From UBA668 sp046086305 (GTDB lineage: Bacteria > Actinomycetota > Acidimicrobiia > Acidimicrobiales > Ilumatobacteraceae): DNA of 64,000 nucleotides. The notes under the pieces were generated by a model. That model worked only from the letters and a program-made list of their open reading frames with translations, was not told where the DNA came from and made no database searches. The stretch spans positions 20,357 through 84,356 of the forward strand of contig JBJSXI010000044.1 of the NCBI GenBank assembly GCA_046086305.1, read 5' to 3'. This document shows, one piece after another, positions 1 to 7,199 of the stretch; within the stretch, counting starts at the first letter, position 1; every line of letters starts with the position of its first letter. A program made the position numbers and the translations under genes.

Positions 1-331
1 GCGCGGCACGGGGCGGCTGTTCGACTACGACGCGACGGGCGGTCGCTACGAGGAGCACGACTATGTGGCCGCCGGCTCCGGCAGCCTGCACGCAGGTACC
101 GTCGTGAAGGTGGGCTGGCGACCCGGGCTCGACCGTGCAGCGGCGATCGCACTGGCCTGTCGGAGCCTGTGGGAGGCTGCCGACGCCGATTCGGCGACCG
201 CCGGCCCCGATGTGCTGCGTCGGATCTTCCCGATCGTCGCAACCATCACCGCCGAGGGCTGGACCCGTGTCGAGGACGACGAGCTCGCTGCAGTGTTCGA
301 GTCGATCGTCGCGGAGGTGGCCGGACGATGA
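1..331 (+). CDS. prcB: Proteasome beta subunit, C-terminal part (5' end outside window)
   Basis: The last 109 residues of the 20S proteasome beta subunit, the proteolytic subunit of the Pup-proteasome. The N-terminal catalytic Thr lies outside the window. Visible family marks are the GGRYEE stretch, the conserved GSGS turn, and the closing helix that contains ALACRSLWEAADAD, as in actinobacterial PrcB. The stop overlaps the prcA start by 4 bp (ATGA), so the subunits are translationally coupled. Assignment is supported independently by prcA and pafA immediately downstream. Confidence 0.93.
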   Translation, partial: RGTGRLFDYDATGGRYEEHDYVAAGSGSLHAGTVVKVGWRPGLDRAAAIALACRSLWEAADADSATAGPDVLRRIFPIVATITAEGWTRVEDDELAAVFESIVAEVAGR

Positions 332-1008
332 CCATGCCGTTCTACGTCTCGCCCGAGCAGATGATGATGGATCGGGCCGAGTACGCCCGGAAGGGCATTG
401 CCCGCGGTCGGGCGATGGTCGCCCAGCGTTACGACGAGGGCATCGTCCTCGTGGCCGAGAATCCGAGCAATACCTTGCGCAAGATCAGCGAGATCTACGA
501 CCGGATCGCCTTCGCGGGTGTGGGTCGGTACAACGAGTTCGATCAACTTCGGGTGGCCGGTGTGCGCGCCGCCGACCTCAAGGGCTATCAGTACAGCAGG
601 GACGACGTCGACGCGCGGAGCCTCGCCAATGAGTACGCCAAGATGCTCGGCAGTGTGTTCACCCACGATGTGAAGCCACTCGAGGTCGAGATCCTTGTCG
701 CCGAGGTGGGCGTGACCGGCGACGAGGACCAGTTGTTCCACATCCTCTACGACGGCACCGTCGTCGACGAGCGCAACTTCAGTGTTCTCGGCGGAGATGC
801 CGAGGCGATCTCGGCGCGTCTACGCGACACCTACGTCGCCGACCTTCCGCTCGCCGACACGATCCGCTCGTCGGTCATCGCGCTCGCCGGACCGGAGCGC
901 ACGCTCGGCGCCGGCGAACTCGAGGTCGCGGTCCTCTCGCGGCAGGTGGGACGGCGATGCTTCCGACGCCTCGACGACACCGTCGTGGCAGAGGCGCTCG
1001 CTGGCTGA
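328..1008 (+). CDS. prcA: Proteasome alpha subunit
   Basis: The 226-residue alpha subunit forms the outer gating rings of the 20S core and docks the ATPase ring. The N-terminus (FYVSPEQMMMDRAEYARKGIARGR) is the conserved alpha-subunit opening, and NEFDQLR and DYL/GYQYSRDDV-type segments match actinobacterial PrcA. Start is the ATG that overlaps the prcB stop; a longer reading into prcB would add unrelated residues. The C-terminus lacks an evident HbYX-type extension, as expected for an alpha subunit. It is followed after 6 bp by the 5-oxoprolinase genes rather than directly by pafA. Confidence 0.94.
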   Translation: MTMPFYVSPEQMMMDRAEYARKGIARGRAMVAQRYDEGIVLVAENPSNTLRKISEIYDRIAFAGVGRYNEFDQLRVAGVRAADLKGYQYSRDDVDARSLANEYAKMLGSVFTHDVKPLEVEILVAEVGVTGDEDQLFHILYDGTVVDERNFSVLGGDAEAISARLRDTYVADLPLADTIRSSVIALAGPERTLGAGELEVAVLSRQVGRRCFRRLDDTVVAEALAG

Positions 1009-1014
1009 CCCACC

Positions 1015-1737
1015 GTGGTCGATCTCAACTGCGACCTCGGTGAGTCGTACGGCGCGTTCGCCGGAGGTCCCGACGAAGCGCTCGTCGAGGTGATCACCTC
1101 GGCGAACATCGCCTGTGGCGCATATGCCGGCGACCCCTCGTCGATGAGACGCACCTGTGCACGTGCCATCACCCACGGCGTCGCGATCGGTGCGCAAGTC
1201 GGGTATCCCGATCTGCTGGGGTTCGGTCGACGCTTCATCGACATCGCCCCGCAAGAACTCGTCGACAGCGTCGTCCACCAGATCGGTGCCCTCGCGGTGT
1301 TCGCTCGTGTCACGGGGGGACGGGTGACCTACGTGAAGCCCCACGGGGCGCTCTACCACGCAGTCATCCACCATGAAGCGCAGGCCCGCGCCGTGGTGCG
1401 TGCCGTCGAGGAGTACGGGGACGGTCTGGTGCTGCTCGGTGCACCCGACTCCGAACTCGGACGGGCCGCTGCGTCGTCCGGCATCGAGTTCGTCGTCGAG
1501 GGCTTCGCCGACCGTCGGTACGGGGCCGACGGCAGGCTCGTGCCGCGCAGCGAACCCGATGCGCTGCTCACCGACCCCGAGGAGGCGATGGCCCAAGCCC
1601 TGCGCCTCGCTCGCGACGGCATCCGGTCGATCTGTGTGCACAGCGACACACCGGGCGCAGTCGAGATTGCTCGTCGGGTGCGCGCCGGACTCGCCGACGC
1701 CGGTCACCCACTCGCTCCGTTCACCCGGACTCGATGA
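1015..1737 (+). CDS. pxpA: 5-oxoprolinase subunit A (LamB/YcsF family)
   Basis: With PxpB and PxpC, this protein hydrolyses 5-oxoproline (pyroglutamate) to glutamate using ATP, in the cytoplasm. At 240 residues it has normal family length. The opening DLNCDLGESYGAF, the NIACGAYAGDP segment (family: NIACGxHAGDP), YVKPHGALYH and the terminal SICVHSDTPGAVEIA block are diagnostic. One change is visible: the usual HAGDP His is Tyr (AYAGDP). Start GTG lies 6 bp after the prcA stop, so it appears to be in the proteasome transcript. It overlaps pxpB by 4 bp. Confidence 0.93.
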   Translation: MVDLNCDLGESYGAFAGGPDEALVEVITSANIACGAYAGDPSSMRRTCARAITHGVAIGAQVGYPDLLGFGRRFIDIAPQELVDSVVHQIGALAVFARVTGGRVTYVKPHGALYHAVIHHEAQARAVVRAVEEYGDGLVLLGAPDSELGRAAASSGIEFVVEGFADRRYGADGRLVPRSEPDALLTDPEEAMAQALRLARDGIRSICVHSDTPGAVEIARRVRAGLADAGHPLAPFTRTR

Positions 1738-2324
1738 GAGTCCTGCCCTACGGTCCACGGGCGCTCCTCGTCGAGCTCGACGATCTCGACACGGTGATGT
1801 CCTCGTCGACACAGTGGCGATCGGCGCAGATCCCCGGCGTGATCGATGTCGTTCCCGCAGCGCGCACCATCCTCGTGGTGCACGATGGCACGCTCGATCC
1901 GAACCTCCTCGTGCCGGTTTCGGGCCCACTCCCGATCGTCGAGACCGAGGTGGTCGAGATTCCCGTGGCCTACGACGGAGAGGATCTCGACGAGCTCGCC
2001 GCCGAGACCGGCCTCGACGTCGCGACGATCATCGTGCGACACACGAGTGCGCTGTATCGCGTCGCGTTCTGCGGGTTCTCGCCCGGCTTCGCGTACCTCG
2101 TCGGCCTGCCGGTCGAGCTGCACGTGACCCGTCGTTCGACGCCGCGCGAGCGCGTCGACGCCGGATCGGTCGCCATCGCCGACGGCTACAGCGGCATCTA
2201 TCCACGTCGTGGTCCGGGTGGGTGGCGGCTCCTCGGACACACCGATGTCGTGCTGTGGGACGAGTCGCGCACCCCGCCGGCGCTGCTCACACCTGGTGCC
2301 GCAGTGAGGTTCGTCGCCCGATGA
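1734..2324 (+). CDS. pxpB: 5-oxoprolinase subunit B (KipI-like)
   Basis: Second subunit of the ATP-dependent 5-oxoprolinase. The family signature is clear: VAYDGEDLDELA, then VAFCGFSPGFAYL (family GFxPGFAYL), the R-x-TPRERV loop and VAIADGYSGIYPRRGPGGWRLLG. At 196 residues it is typical. The start ATG overlaps the pxpA stop and the stop overlaps the pxpC start, so the three genes are coupled. KipI, the Bacillus paralogue, inhibits a sporulation kinase, but the complete pxpABC set here argues for the enzymatic role. Confidence 0.93.
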   Translation: MRVLPYGPRALLVELDDLDTVMSSSTQWRSAQIPGVIDVVPAARTILVVHDGTLDPNLLVPVSGPLPIVETEVVEIPVAYDGEDLDELAAETGLDVATIIVRHTSALYRVAFCGFSPGFAYLVGLPVELHVTRRSTPRERVDAGSVAIADGYSGIYPRRGPGGWRLLGHTDVVLWDESRTPPALLTPGAAVRFVAR

Positions 2325-3121
2325 TCGAGGTGCTCGGCTGGGGTGTCGGCGGGATGGTCGTCGACCTCGGCATCGTCGGCAGGGCCTGGCTCGGGAGCCC
2401 ACGCGGTGGCGCAGTCGACGCGGATGCACTTGCCTTTGCCAACCGCCTCGTCGGGAATATGTCGCATGCCCGCGGATTCGAATCGTGCGGTGGACTCGTG
2501 TTCCGGCTGCGACGCGCCGCGACCGTCGCCGTCACGGGTGGCGTCGCCGTGATCGAGGTCGTCGACGGCCCGCCACTCGGTGCCTCGACACCGGTCTCTC
2601 TTCCAGCACACGCAACCGTGCGGATCGGCGCGATCTCCGACGGGTGTCGCGTCTACGTCGCGGTTCGCGGCGGACTTGCCCTGCCGAAGGACGATGTGGT
2701 CGCGGTTGGGGCAGATCCGCTGACTGCGCTGCACCCGGATGCTGCCGTGCGTCCACTTCCGGCACCCGAACTCACCATCTGGCCGGGGCCTCGGCTCGAC
2801 TGGTTCGTCGACGACACCTGGCAGCAACTCCTCGCCCGACCATGGCGGGTGGGAGCGTCGAGCAGGGTCGGCGTGCGGCTCGAGGGAACCCCGCTCATCC
2901 GGTTGCGGCGGGGCGAACTCCCGAGCGAGGGCATCGTCGAGGGCGCGATCCAGGTGCCCCCGGACGGTCAGCCGATCGTCATGCTCGCCGACCACCCGAC
3001 CACGGGGGGTTACCCGGTGGTCGCCGTGGTCGACCCGGCAGATCTGGCCGCCGCTGCCCAGGCGCGACCGGGCGGGGAGATCGTCATGCGGGGCGCCCGA
3101 CGGCGCACGGTCGGCCCGTGA
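2321..3121 (+). CDS. pxpC: 5-oxoprolinase subunit C (biotin-dependent carboxylase-like)
   Basis: Third 5-oxoprolinase subunit, AHS2/KipA fold. Seen: the opening VLGWGVGGMVVDLG (family: GxxTTVQDxGR, here diverged), AFANRLVGN (family AxxxANxLVGN), YVAVRGGL, SSRVGVRLEG (family SNRMGYRLEG), SEGIVEGAIQVPPDGQPIVMLAD and TTGGYPVVA. At 266 residues it is slightly shorter than many homologues. The end lies 22 bp before the pafA start, and that gap carries a -10-like TACGGT, so pafA may also be transcribed separately. Confidence 0.9.
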   Translation: MIEVLGWGVGGMVVDLGIVGRAWLGSPRGGAVDADALAFANRLVGNMSHARGFESCGGLVFRLRRAATVAVTGGVAVIEVVDGPPLGASTPVSLPAHATVRIGAISDGCRVYVAVRGGLALPKDDVVAVGADPLTALHPDAAVRPLPAPELTIWPGPRLDWFVDDTWQQLLARPWRVGASSRVGVRLEGTPLIRLRRGELPSEGIVEGAIQVPPDGQPIVMLADHPTTGGYPVVAVVDPADLAAAAQARPGGEIVMRGARRRTVGP

Positions 3122-3143
3122 ACCCTGCGCTACGGTGCGGCGC

Positions 3144-4502
3144 GTGGACCGGCGGATCTTCGGGCTCGAGAACGAGTACGGGGTCACCTGCACACTCCGA
3201 GGCCAGCGTCGGCTGAGCCCCGACGAGGTTGCCCGCTACCTGTTCCGCAGGGTCGTGTCGTGGGGCCGCAGCAGCAACGTCTTTCTCCAGAACGGTGCCC
3301 GGCTGTATCTCGACGTCGGCTCACATCCCGAGTACGCGACACCCGAGTGCGACAGCATCTACGACCTCGTCGTGCACGACAAGGCAGGGGAGCGGATCCT
3401 CGAGAGCCTGCAGCAGTCGGCTGAGCAGCGCCTACGCGAAGAGGGGATCAGGGGCACGGTCTACCTGTTCAAGAACAACACCGACTCGGCGGGTAACAGT
3501 TACGGCTGCCACGAGAACTACCTCACGCGACGCGATGACGACCTCGGGTCGTACGCCGAGGTGCTGATCCCGTTCCTGGTCAGTCGGCAGATCTTCACGG
3601 GCGCGGGCAAGGTGCTGCAGAGTGCTCGGGGGCCGATGTTCTCGATCGCCCAACGGGCCGAGCACATCTGGGAGGGTGTCAGTAGCGCCACGACGCGCAG
3701 CCGGCCGATCATCAATACCCGCGACGAACCGCACGCCGACGCCGAGCGCTACCGGCGCCTGCACGTGATCGTCGGCGACAGCAATATGAGCGAATACACC
3801 ACCTTCGTCAAGGTCGGCTCTGCGGCCTGCATGTTGCGGATGATGGAGGATCCCGCCGTCGTGCTGCGCGACCTGACACTCGAGAACCCCATTCGCGCCA
3901 TTCGCGACATCAGCCACGACATGACGTGTCGCAGGAAGGTTCGCCTCGCCAACGGACGCGAGCTCAGCGCACTCGACATCCTGCGCGAGTACCTCGACCG
4001 AGCGCTGCGGTATGCCGAGGCCCGTGGCTTCCCCGAGTTCGAACAGCGAGCCCTCGAGATGTGGGAGCACTGCATCAGCACGATCGAGAACGATCCACTG
4101 AAGCTCGACCGAGAGGTCGACTGGGTAATCAAGTATCGCCTGGTGGAGGCCTTCCGCGAGCGACACGGTCTGTCGCTCGGTGACCCCCGTGTGCAGCTGC
4201 TCGATCTGCAGTACCACGACATCTGTCGCGAACGGAGCCCGTTCTACAAACTTCAGGACCGCGGCATGGTCGAGCGCATGTGTCTCGACTCCGACATCGA
4301 CGCTGCCGTCGACGTGCCGCCGCAGACCACGCGGGCGCGCTTACGCGGCGAGTTCATCAAGCGCGCGAAGGAGCGCAGGCGTGACTACACCGTCGACTGG
4401 GTGCACCTGAAGCTGAACGATCAGGCGCAGCGCACGGTGCTGTGCAAGGACCCGTTCCGAAGCCGCGACGAGCGGGTCGACCGTTTGCTCGAGTCGCTGT
4501 GA
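3144..4502 (+). CDS. pafA: Pup--protein ligase
   Basis: PafA attaches the C-terminal glutamate of Pup to lysines of target proteins, marking them for the proteasome. At 452 residues it has the family's length. Glu9 in GLENEYG is the N-terminal ATP/metal ligand and Asp57 in YLDVGSHPEYATPE matches the catalytic Asp. NTDSAGNSYGCHENYL, IINTRDEPHAD and VGDSNMSEYTTF are also characteristic. It reads as PafA rather than Dop because the Dop-specific loop after the first strand is absent. Start GTG is chosen because TACGGT (3131-3136) sits 7 nt upstream; GTG at 3135 overlaps that element. Confidence 0.95.
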   Translation: MDRRIFGLENEYGVTCTLRGQRRLSPDEVARYLFRRVVSWGRSSNVFLQNGARLYLDVGSHPEYATPECDSIYDLVVHDKAGERILESLQQSAEQRLREEGIRGTVYLFKNNTDSAGNSYGCHENYLTRRDDDLGSYAEVLIPFLVSRQIFTGAGKVLQSARGPMFSIAQRAEHIWEGVSSATTRSRPIINTRDEPHADAERYRRLHVIVGDSNMSEYTTFVKVGSAACMLRMMEDPAVVLRDLTLENPIRAIRDISHDMTCRRKVRLANGRELSALDILREYLDRALRYAEARGFPEFEQRALEMWEHCISTIENDPLKLDREVDWVIKYRLVEAFRERHGLSLGDPRVQLLDLQYHDICRERSPFYKLQDRGMVERMCLDSDIDAAVDVPPQTTRARLRGEFIKRAKERRRDYTVDWVHLKLNDQAQRTVLCKDPFRSRDERVDRLLESL

Positions 4503-4523
4503 GCCACGTCCGCGAGCACCGGG

Positions 4524-4529
4524 TAGCGT
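4524..4529 (+). promoter_or_regulatory. -10 element of lepB, leaderless
   Basis: TAGCGT is followed by 7 nt and the ATG at 4537. The GTG at 4528 and the ATG at 4534 also open the frame, but they overlap or crowd this element, so the element favours the start at 4537. Confidence 0.55.
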
Positions 4530-4536
4530 GGCGATG

Positions 4537-5148
4537 ATGGCTGGTGCGGCCCCCTCTCCCTCGCAATTCGACGGTCGATTCGGCTGGATGGCACCCCCGC
4601 CGGCGCCGCCGACACGCCGAAAGCGCGTTGCCGGATTCCTCGAGTGGGTCGTCGTCATCGCGGTTGCGGTCGGCGCGGCCTTCCTCGTCAAGGCCTACGT
4701 CGTCCAGCAGTTCCAGGTCGCCGGCAATTCGATGAAGGAAACCCTCCACGACACCGATCGGGTGTTGGTGAACAAACTCAGCTATCGCCTCCACGAACCG
4801 AACCGGGGGGATGTCGTCGTACTGAAGACCCTCGAGAGCACGGGCGAGCGCGATCTCATCAAGCGCGTGATCGCCCTTCCGGGTGAGACGATCGACATCC
4901 GTAACTGTCAGGTGTATGTCGACGGTCGACTGCTTCTCGAGCCTTACCTCGACGAGGTCGTCGCACCGTGCACCGACCCCAACGCCTACGCCTTCCCCTT
5001 CACCGTCCCCGACGAGCACGTCTTCGTCCTCGGCGACAACCGGCCGGGTTCGAAGGACAGTCGCGACATCGGCCCGGTGAGGTACGACGATCTGCTCGGA
5101 CGCGCGTTCGTCGTGATCTGGCCGACCCCCGACTGGCAGTGGCTGTAG
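4537..5148 (+). CDS. lepB: Signal peptidase I
   Basis: Membrane protease that removes signal peptides from Sec and Tat substrates. Residues 1-30 are a Pro-rich cytoplasmic tail ending in RRKR. Residues 34-52 form one membrane helix. The catalytic Ser65 lies in GNSMKETL and the general-base Lys109 in DLIKRVIALPGE. The later GDNR..SKDSRD box is present. At 203 residues the length is normal for actinobacteria. It is convergent with the glycerophosphodiesterase gene, with a gap of only 4 bp. tat genes follow, so this is a small export locus. Confidence 0.94.
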   Translation: MAGAAPSPSQFDGRFGWMAPPPAPPTRRKRVAGFLEWVVVIAVAVGAAFLVKAYVVQQFQVAGNSMKETLHDTDRVLVNKLSYRLHEPNRGDVVVLKTLESTGERDLIKRVIALPGETIDIRNCQVYVDGRLLLEPYLDEVVAPCTDPNAYAFPFTVPDEHVFVLGDNRPGSKDSRDIGPVRYDDLLGRAFVVIWPTPDWQWL

Positions 5149-5152
5149 GCCG

Positions 5153-5887
5153 TCAGTCCGGTCGAGTCGGTCGACCGATCTGGTCGCGATAGACGTCCAT
5201 CATCACGTCGGGCCGGTCGCTGTACACGGCGTCGAGGCCCATGCGCAGACCGCGCTCGAGGATGTGCGGTTCCTGGAGGTCCCAGCCGAAGGCATGCACG
5301 CCGAAGCGGTGCACGAGGGCCACGAGACCGCCGGACCAGTCACTGTGATGCAGGTTCAGACCGTCGATGCCCTCGGCCGCTAGGCGCGCCGCACGACGTT
5401 CGATGCCCTCGCCGATACGACTCAGCCGGGTGCTGTCGACGAGACGCACCCCTGAACCGCGCAGCGCGAGCAGCGTCTCGATGTCGGGGGCGCACAGCCA
5501 GGTCCGCTCGAGCGACCCTGGTGCGTGCTCGAGCAGGGTCCGTACGACCTCGGGGCCAGCAGCGGGGTCCTTGAGGTCGAACGACAGATGACATGTCGAG
5601 CCGTGGGCTCGCACGACCTCGGCGAGGGTGGGGATGTGGGGTGGCAGGTCGTCACGCAGCACGTCGGCGAGGGCGCGGCGTCGACCCCAGCGGCGGGGAA
5701 CGACGCCGTCGTGATCGAGCACGGCGACCCCGTCTGCCGTCAGCCAGACGTCACTCTCCAACCCCGTCGCCCCCAGCCGGACGGCCAGCGCGAAGGCCTC
5801 GAGGGTGTTCTCCGGGGCGTAGGCCCGGGCACCGCGATGGGCGAAGGCGATCGGCTCGTCGGCGAGCGAGGGGAGTCGCTGCTGCAC
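5153..5887 (-). CDS. Glycerophosphodiester phosphodiesterase family protein
   Basis: Predicted to hydrolyse glycerophosphodiesters to glycerol 3-phosphate and an alcohol. The GDPD fold signature is complete: AFAHRGARAYAPENTLEAF (catalytic His, Arg, Glu-Asn), ESDVWLTADGVAVLDHD (Glu/Asp metal ligands and second catalytic His), then FDLKDP (Lys) and the closing VYSDRPDVM. No signal peptide is seen. GTG at 5887 is taken as start because residues upstream of it are Pro/Arg-rich and would overlap the tatB promoter. A second paralogue lies near 29.5 kb. Confidence 0.88.
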   Translation of the reverse strand: MQQRLPSLADEPIAFAHRGARAYAPENTLEAFALAVRLGATGLESDVWLTADGVAVLDHDGVVPRRWGRRRALADVLRDDLPPHIPTLAEVVRAHGSTCHLSFDLKDPAAGPEVVRTLLEHAPGSLERTWLCAPDIETLLALRGSGVRLVDSTRLSRIGEGIERRAARLAAEGIDGLNLHHSDWSGGLVALVHRFGVHAFGWDLQEPHILERGLRMGLDAVYSDRPDVMMDVYRDQIGRPTRPD

Positions 5888-5954
5888 GACACGATCCTTC
5901 CACGGCCGTGGCCCTGGGGACGGTGGAAGGCGGTGACCTCGTAGACTCGCCGAC

Positions 5955-6425
5955 GTGTTCAACCTGAAGGGCAGCGAAGTCGTCTTCCTGCTCCTCATCG
6001 CTCTGGTCGTGCTCGGACCCGAGAAGCTTCCCGATGCGATCCGCCGGTTCGGCTCGGCCTACGCCCAGTTCCGCCGCATGGCGAGCGGATTCCAAGGTGA
6101 GCTCCGCTCGGCCCTCGACGAACCACTCCGCGAACTCCGCGGCACGGCCGACGCCGTCCGCCAGGCGGCGCGGCTCGACGATGCGCCGGCCGCGAGCGCA
6201 CCCTCGGCCCCCGAGCGTGTGCCGGATCGCACACCGGCCCCCCGACCTGACTCGGCGCTCAACTTCGGAGCGGCCAACCCCCGACGCGCTGAACGCGTCG
6301 CTCGTCGGAACGACTCGCCGTCCGAACCGACCGACGCGCTCAACGGCGACATGGACCCCTCAGCGGTCGACGAGTCCCCAGATGCAGGTGACGACGAGCG
6401 CGACGATCGAGACGCCACCACATGA
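5955..6425 (+). CDS. tatB: Sec-independent translocase TatA/TatB family protein
   Basis: Component of the twin-arginine export channel. It has a short N-terminal membrane helix (FLLLIALVVLGPEKLP, about residues 10-25) with the family GPE/KLP hinge. An amphipathic helix (IRRFGSAYAQFRRMASGFQGEL) and a long acidic, disordered tail follow. The Glu after the first Pro and the 156-residue length favour TatB over TatA. A TAGACT element (5942-5947) 7 nt before the GTG fits a leaderless message. Stop overlaps tatC by 4 bp. Confidence 0.88.
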   Translation: MFNLKGSEVVFLLLIALVVLGPEKLPDAIRRFGSAYAQFRRMASGFQGELRSALDEPLRELRGTADAVRQAARLDDAPAASAPSAPERVPDRTPAPRPDSALNFGAANPRRAERVARRNDSPSEPTDALNGDMDPSAVDESPDAGDDERDDRDATT

Positions 6426-7195
6426 GCGACGACACCACGGTCACGAGCGGTGGCCACATGACGCTCGTCGAGCACCTCGCCGAGCTGCGGACACGGATCA
6501 TCCGGTCGGTCCTCGCGATCGCCCTCGGACTCATCGCCATCCTTGCGCTGTACGACCATGTGCTCGCCTTCATGCTCGCCCCGTACGAGCGACTCTGTGA
6601 GCAGGATCCGACCCTCACGTGTGAGGTGCAATTCATCGGTCCACTCGAGGGATTCACGACACGTCTCAGCATCAGCACCTACGGCGGCATCATCGTCGCC
6701 ATGCCGGTGATCCTGTGGCAGATCTGGCGCTTCATCGTGCCTGCGCTCCACGCCAAGGAGAAGCGGTATGCGATTCCGTTCATCGTGTCGTCGATCGTGC
6801 TGTTCCTCCTCGGCGGCCTCGTCGCCTACCTGACACTCACCCCCGCCCTCGACTTCCTCATCTCGTGGGCGGGTGAGGATGTACGGGCGAACTTCCAGGT
6901 GAGCAAGTACGTGAGCCTGTTCGGTCTGATGGTTGCCGCGTTCGGCGTCACGTTCCTCTTTCCCGTACTGCTCGTGTTCCTCCAGCTCGTCGGCGTCGTC
7001 ACCCCGCAGACGCTCGCCAAGCAGTGGCGTTACGCCGTGGTCATCGTGTTCCTCGTCGCCGCAGTGGTCACCCCGAGCGGTGATCCCTACTCGATGATGG
7101 CGATGGCACTGCCGATGATGATCTTCTACCTCGCGAGTGTGGTCATCGGGCTGGTCGCCCAGCGTCGCCGGCGTGCTCGTGAGGCTGCAGGCTGA
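6422..7195 (+). CDS. tatC: Twin-arginine translocase subunit TatC
   Basis: Receptor subunit of the Tat pathway. The N-terminal MTLVEHLAELRTRIIRS motif (family HLxELRxR) precedes the first of six hydrophobic spans. The periplasmic loop holds FIGPLEGFTTRL and the third cytoplasmic region has PVILWQIWRFIVPAL. FLLGGLVAYLTL and the Glu-containing loops match TatC. At 257 residues it is standard. The tail is Arg-rich (QRRRRAREAAG). It overlaps tatB and runs directly into the helicase gene. Confidence 0.95.
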   Translation: MSDDTTVTSGGHMTLVEHLAELRTRIIRSVLAIALGLIAILALYDHVLAFMLAPYERLCEQDPTLTCEVQFIGPLEGFTTRLSISTYGGIIVAMPVILWQIWRFIVPALHAKEKRYAIPFIVSSIVLFLLGGLVAYLTLTPALDFLISWAGEDVRANFQVSKYVSLFGLMVAAFGVTFLFPVLLVFLQLVGVVTPQTLAKQWRYAVVIVFLVAAVVTPSGDPYSMMAMALPMMIFYLASVVIGLVAQRRRRAREAAG

Positions 7196-7199
7196 CGAC

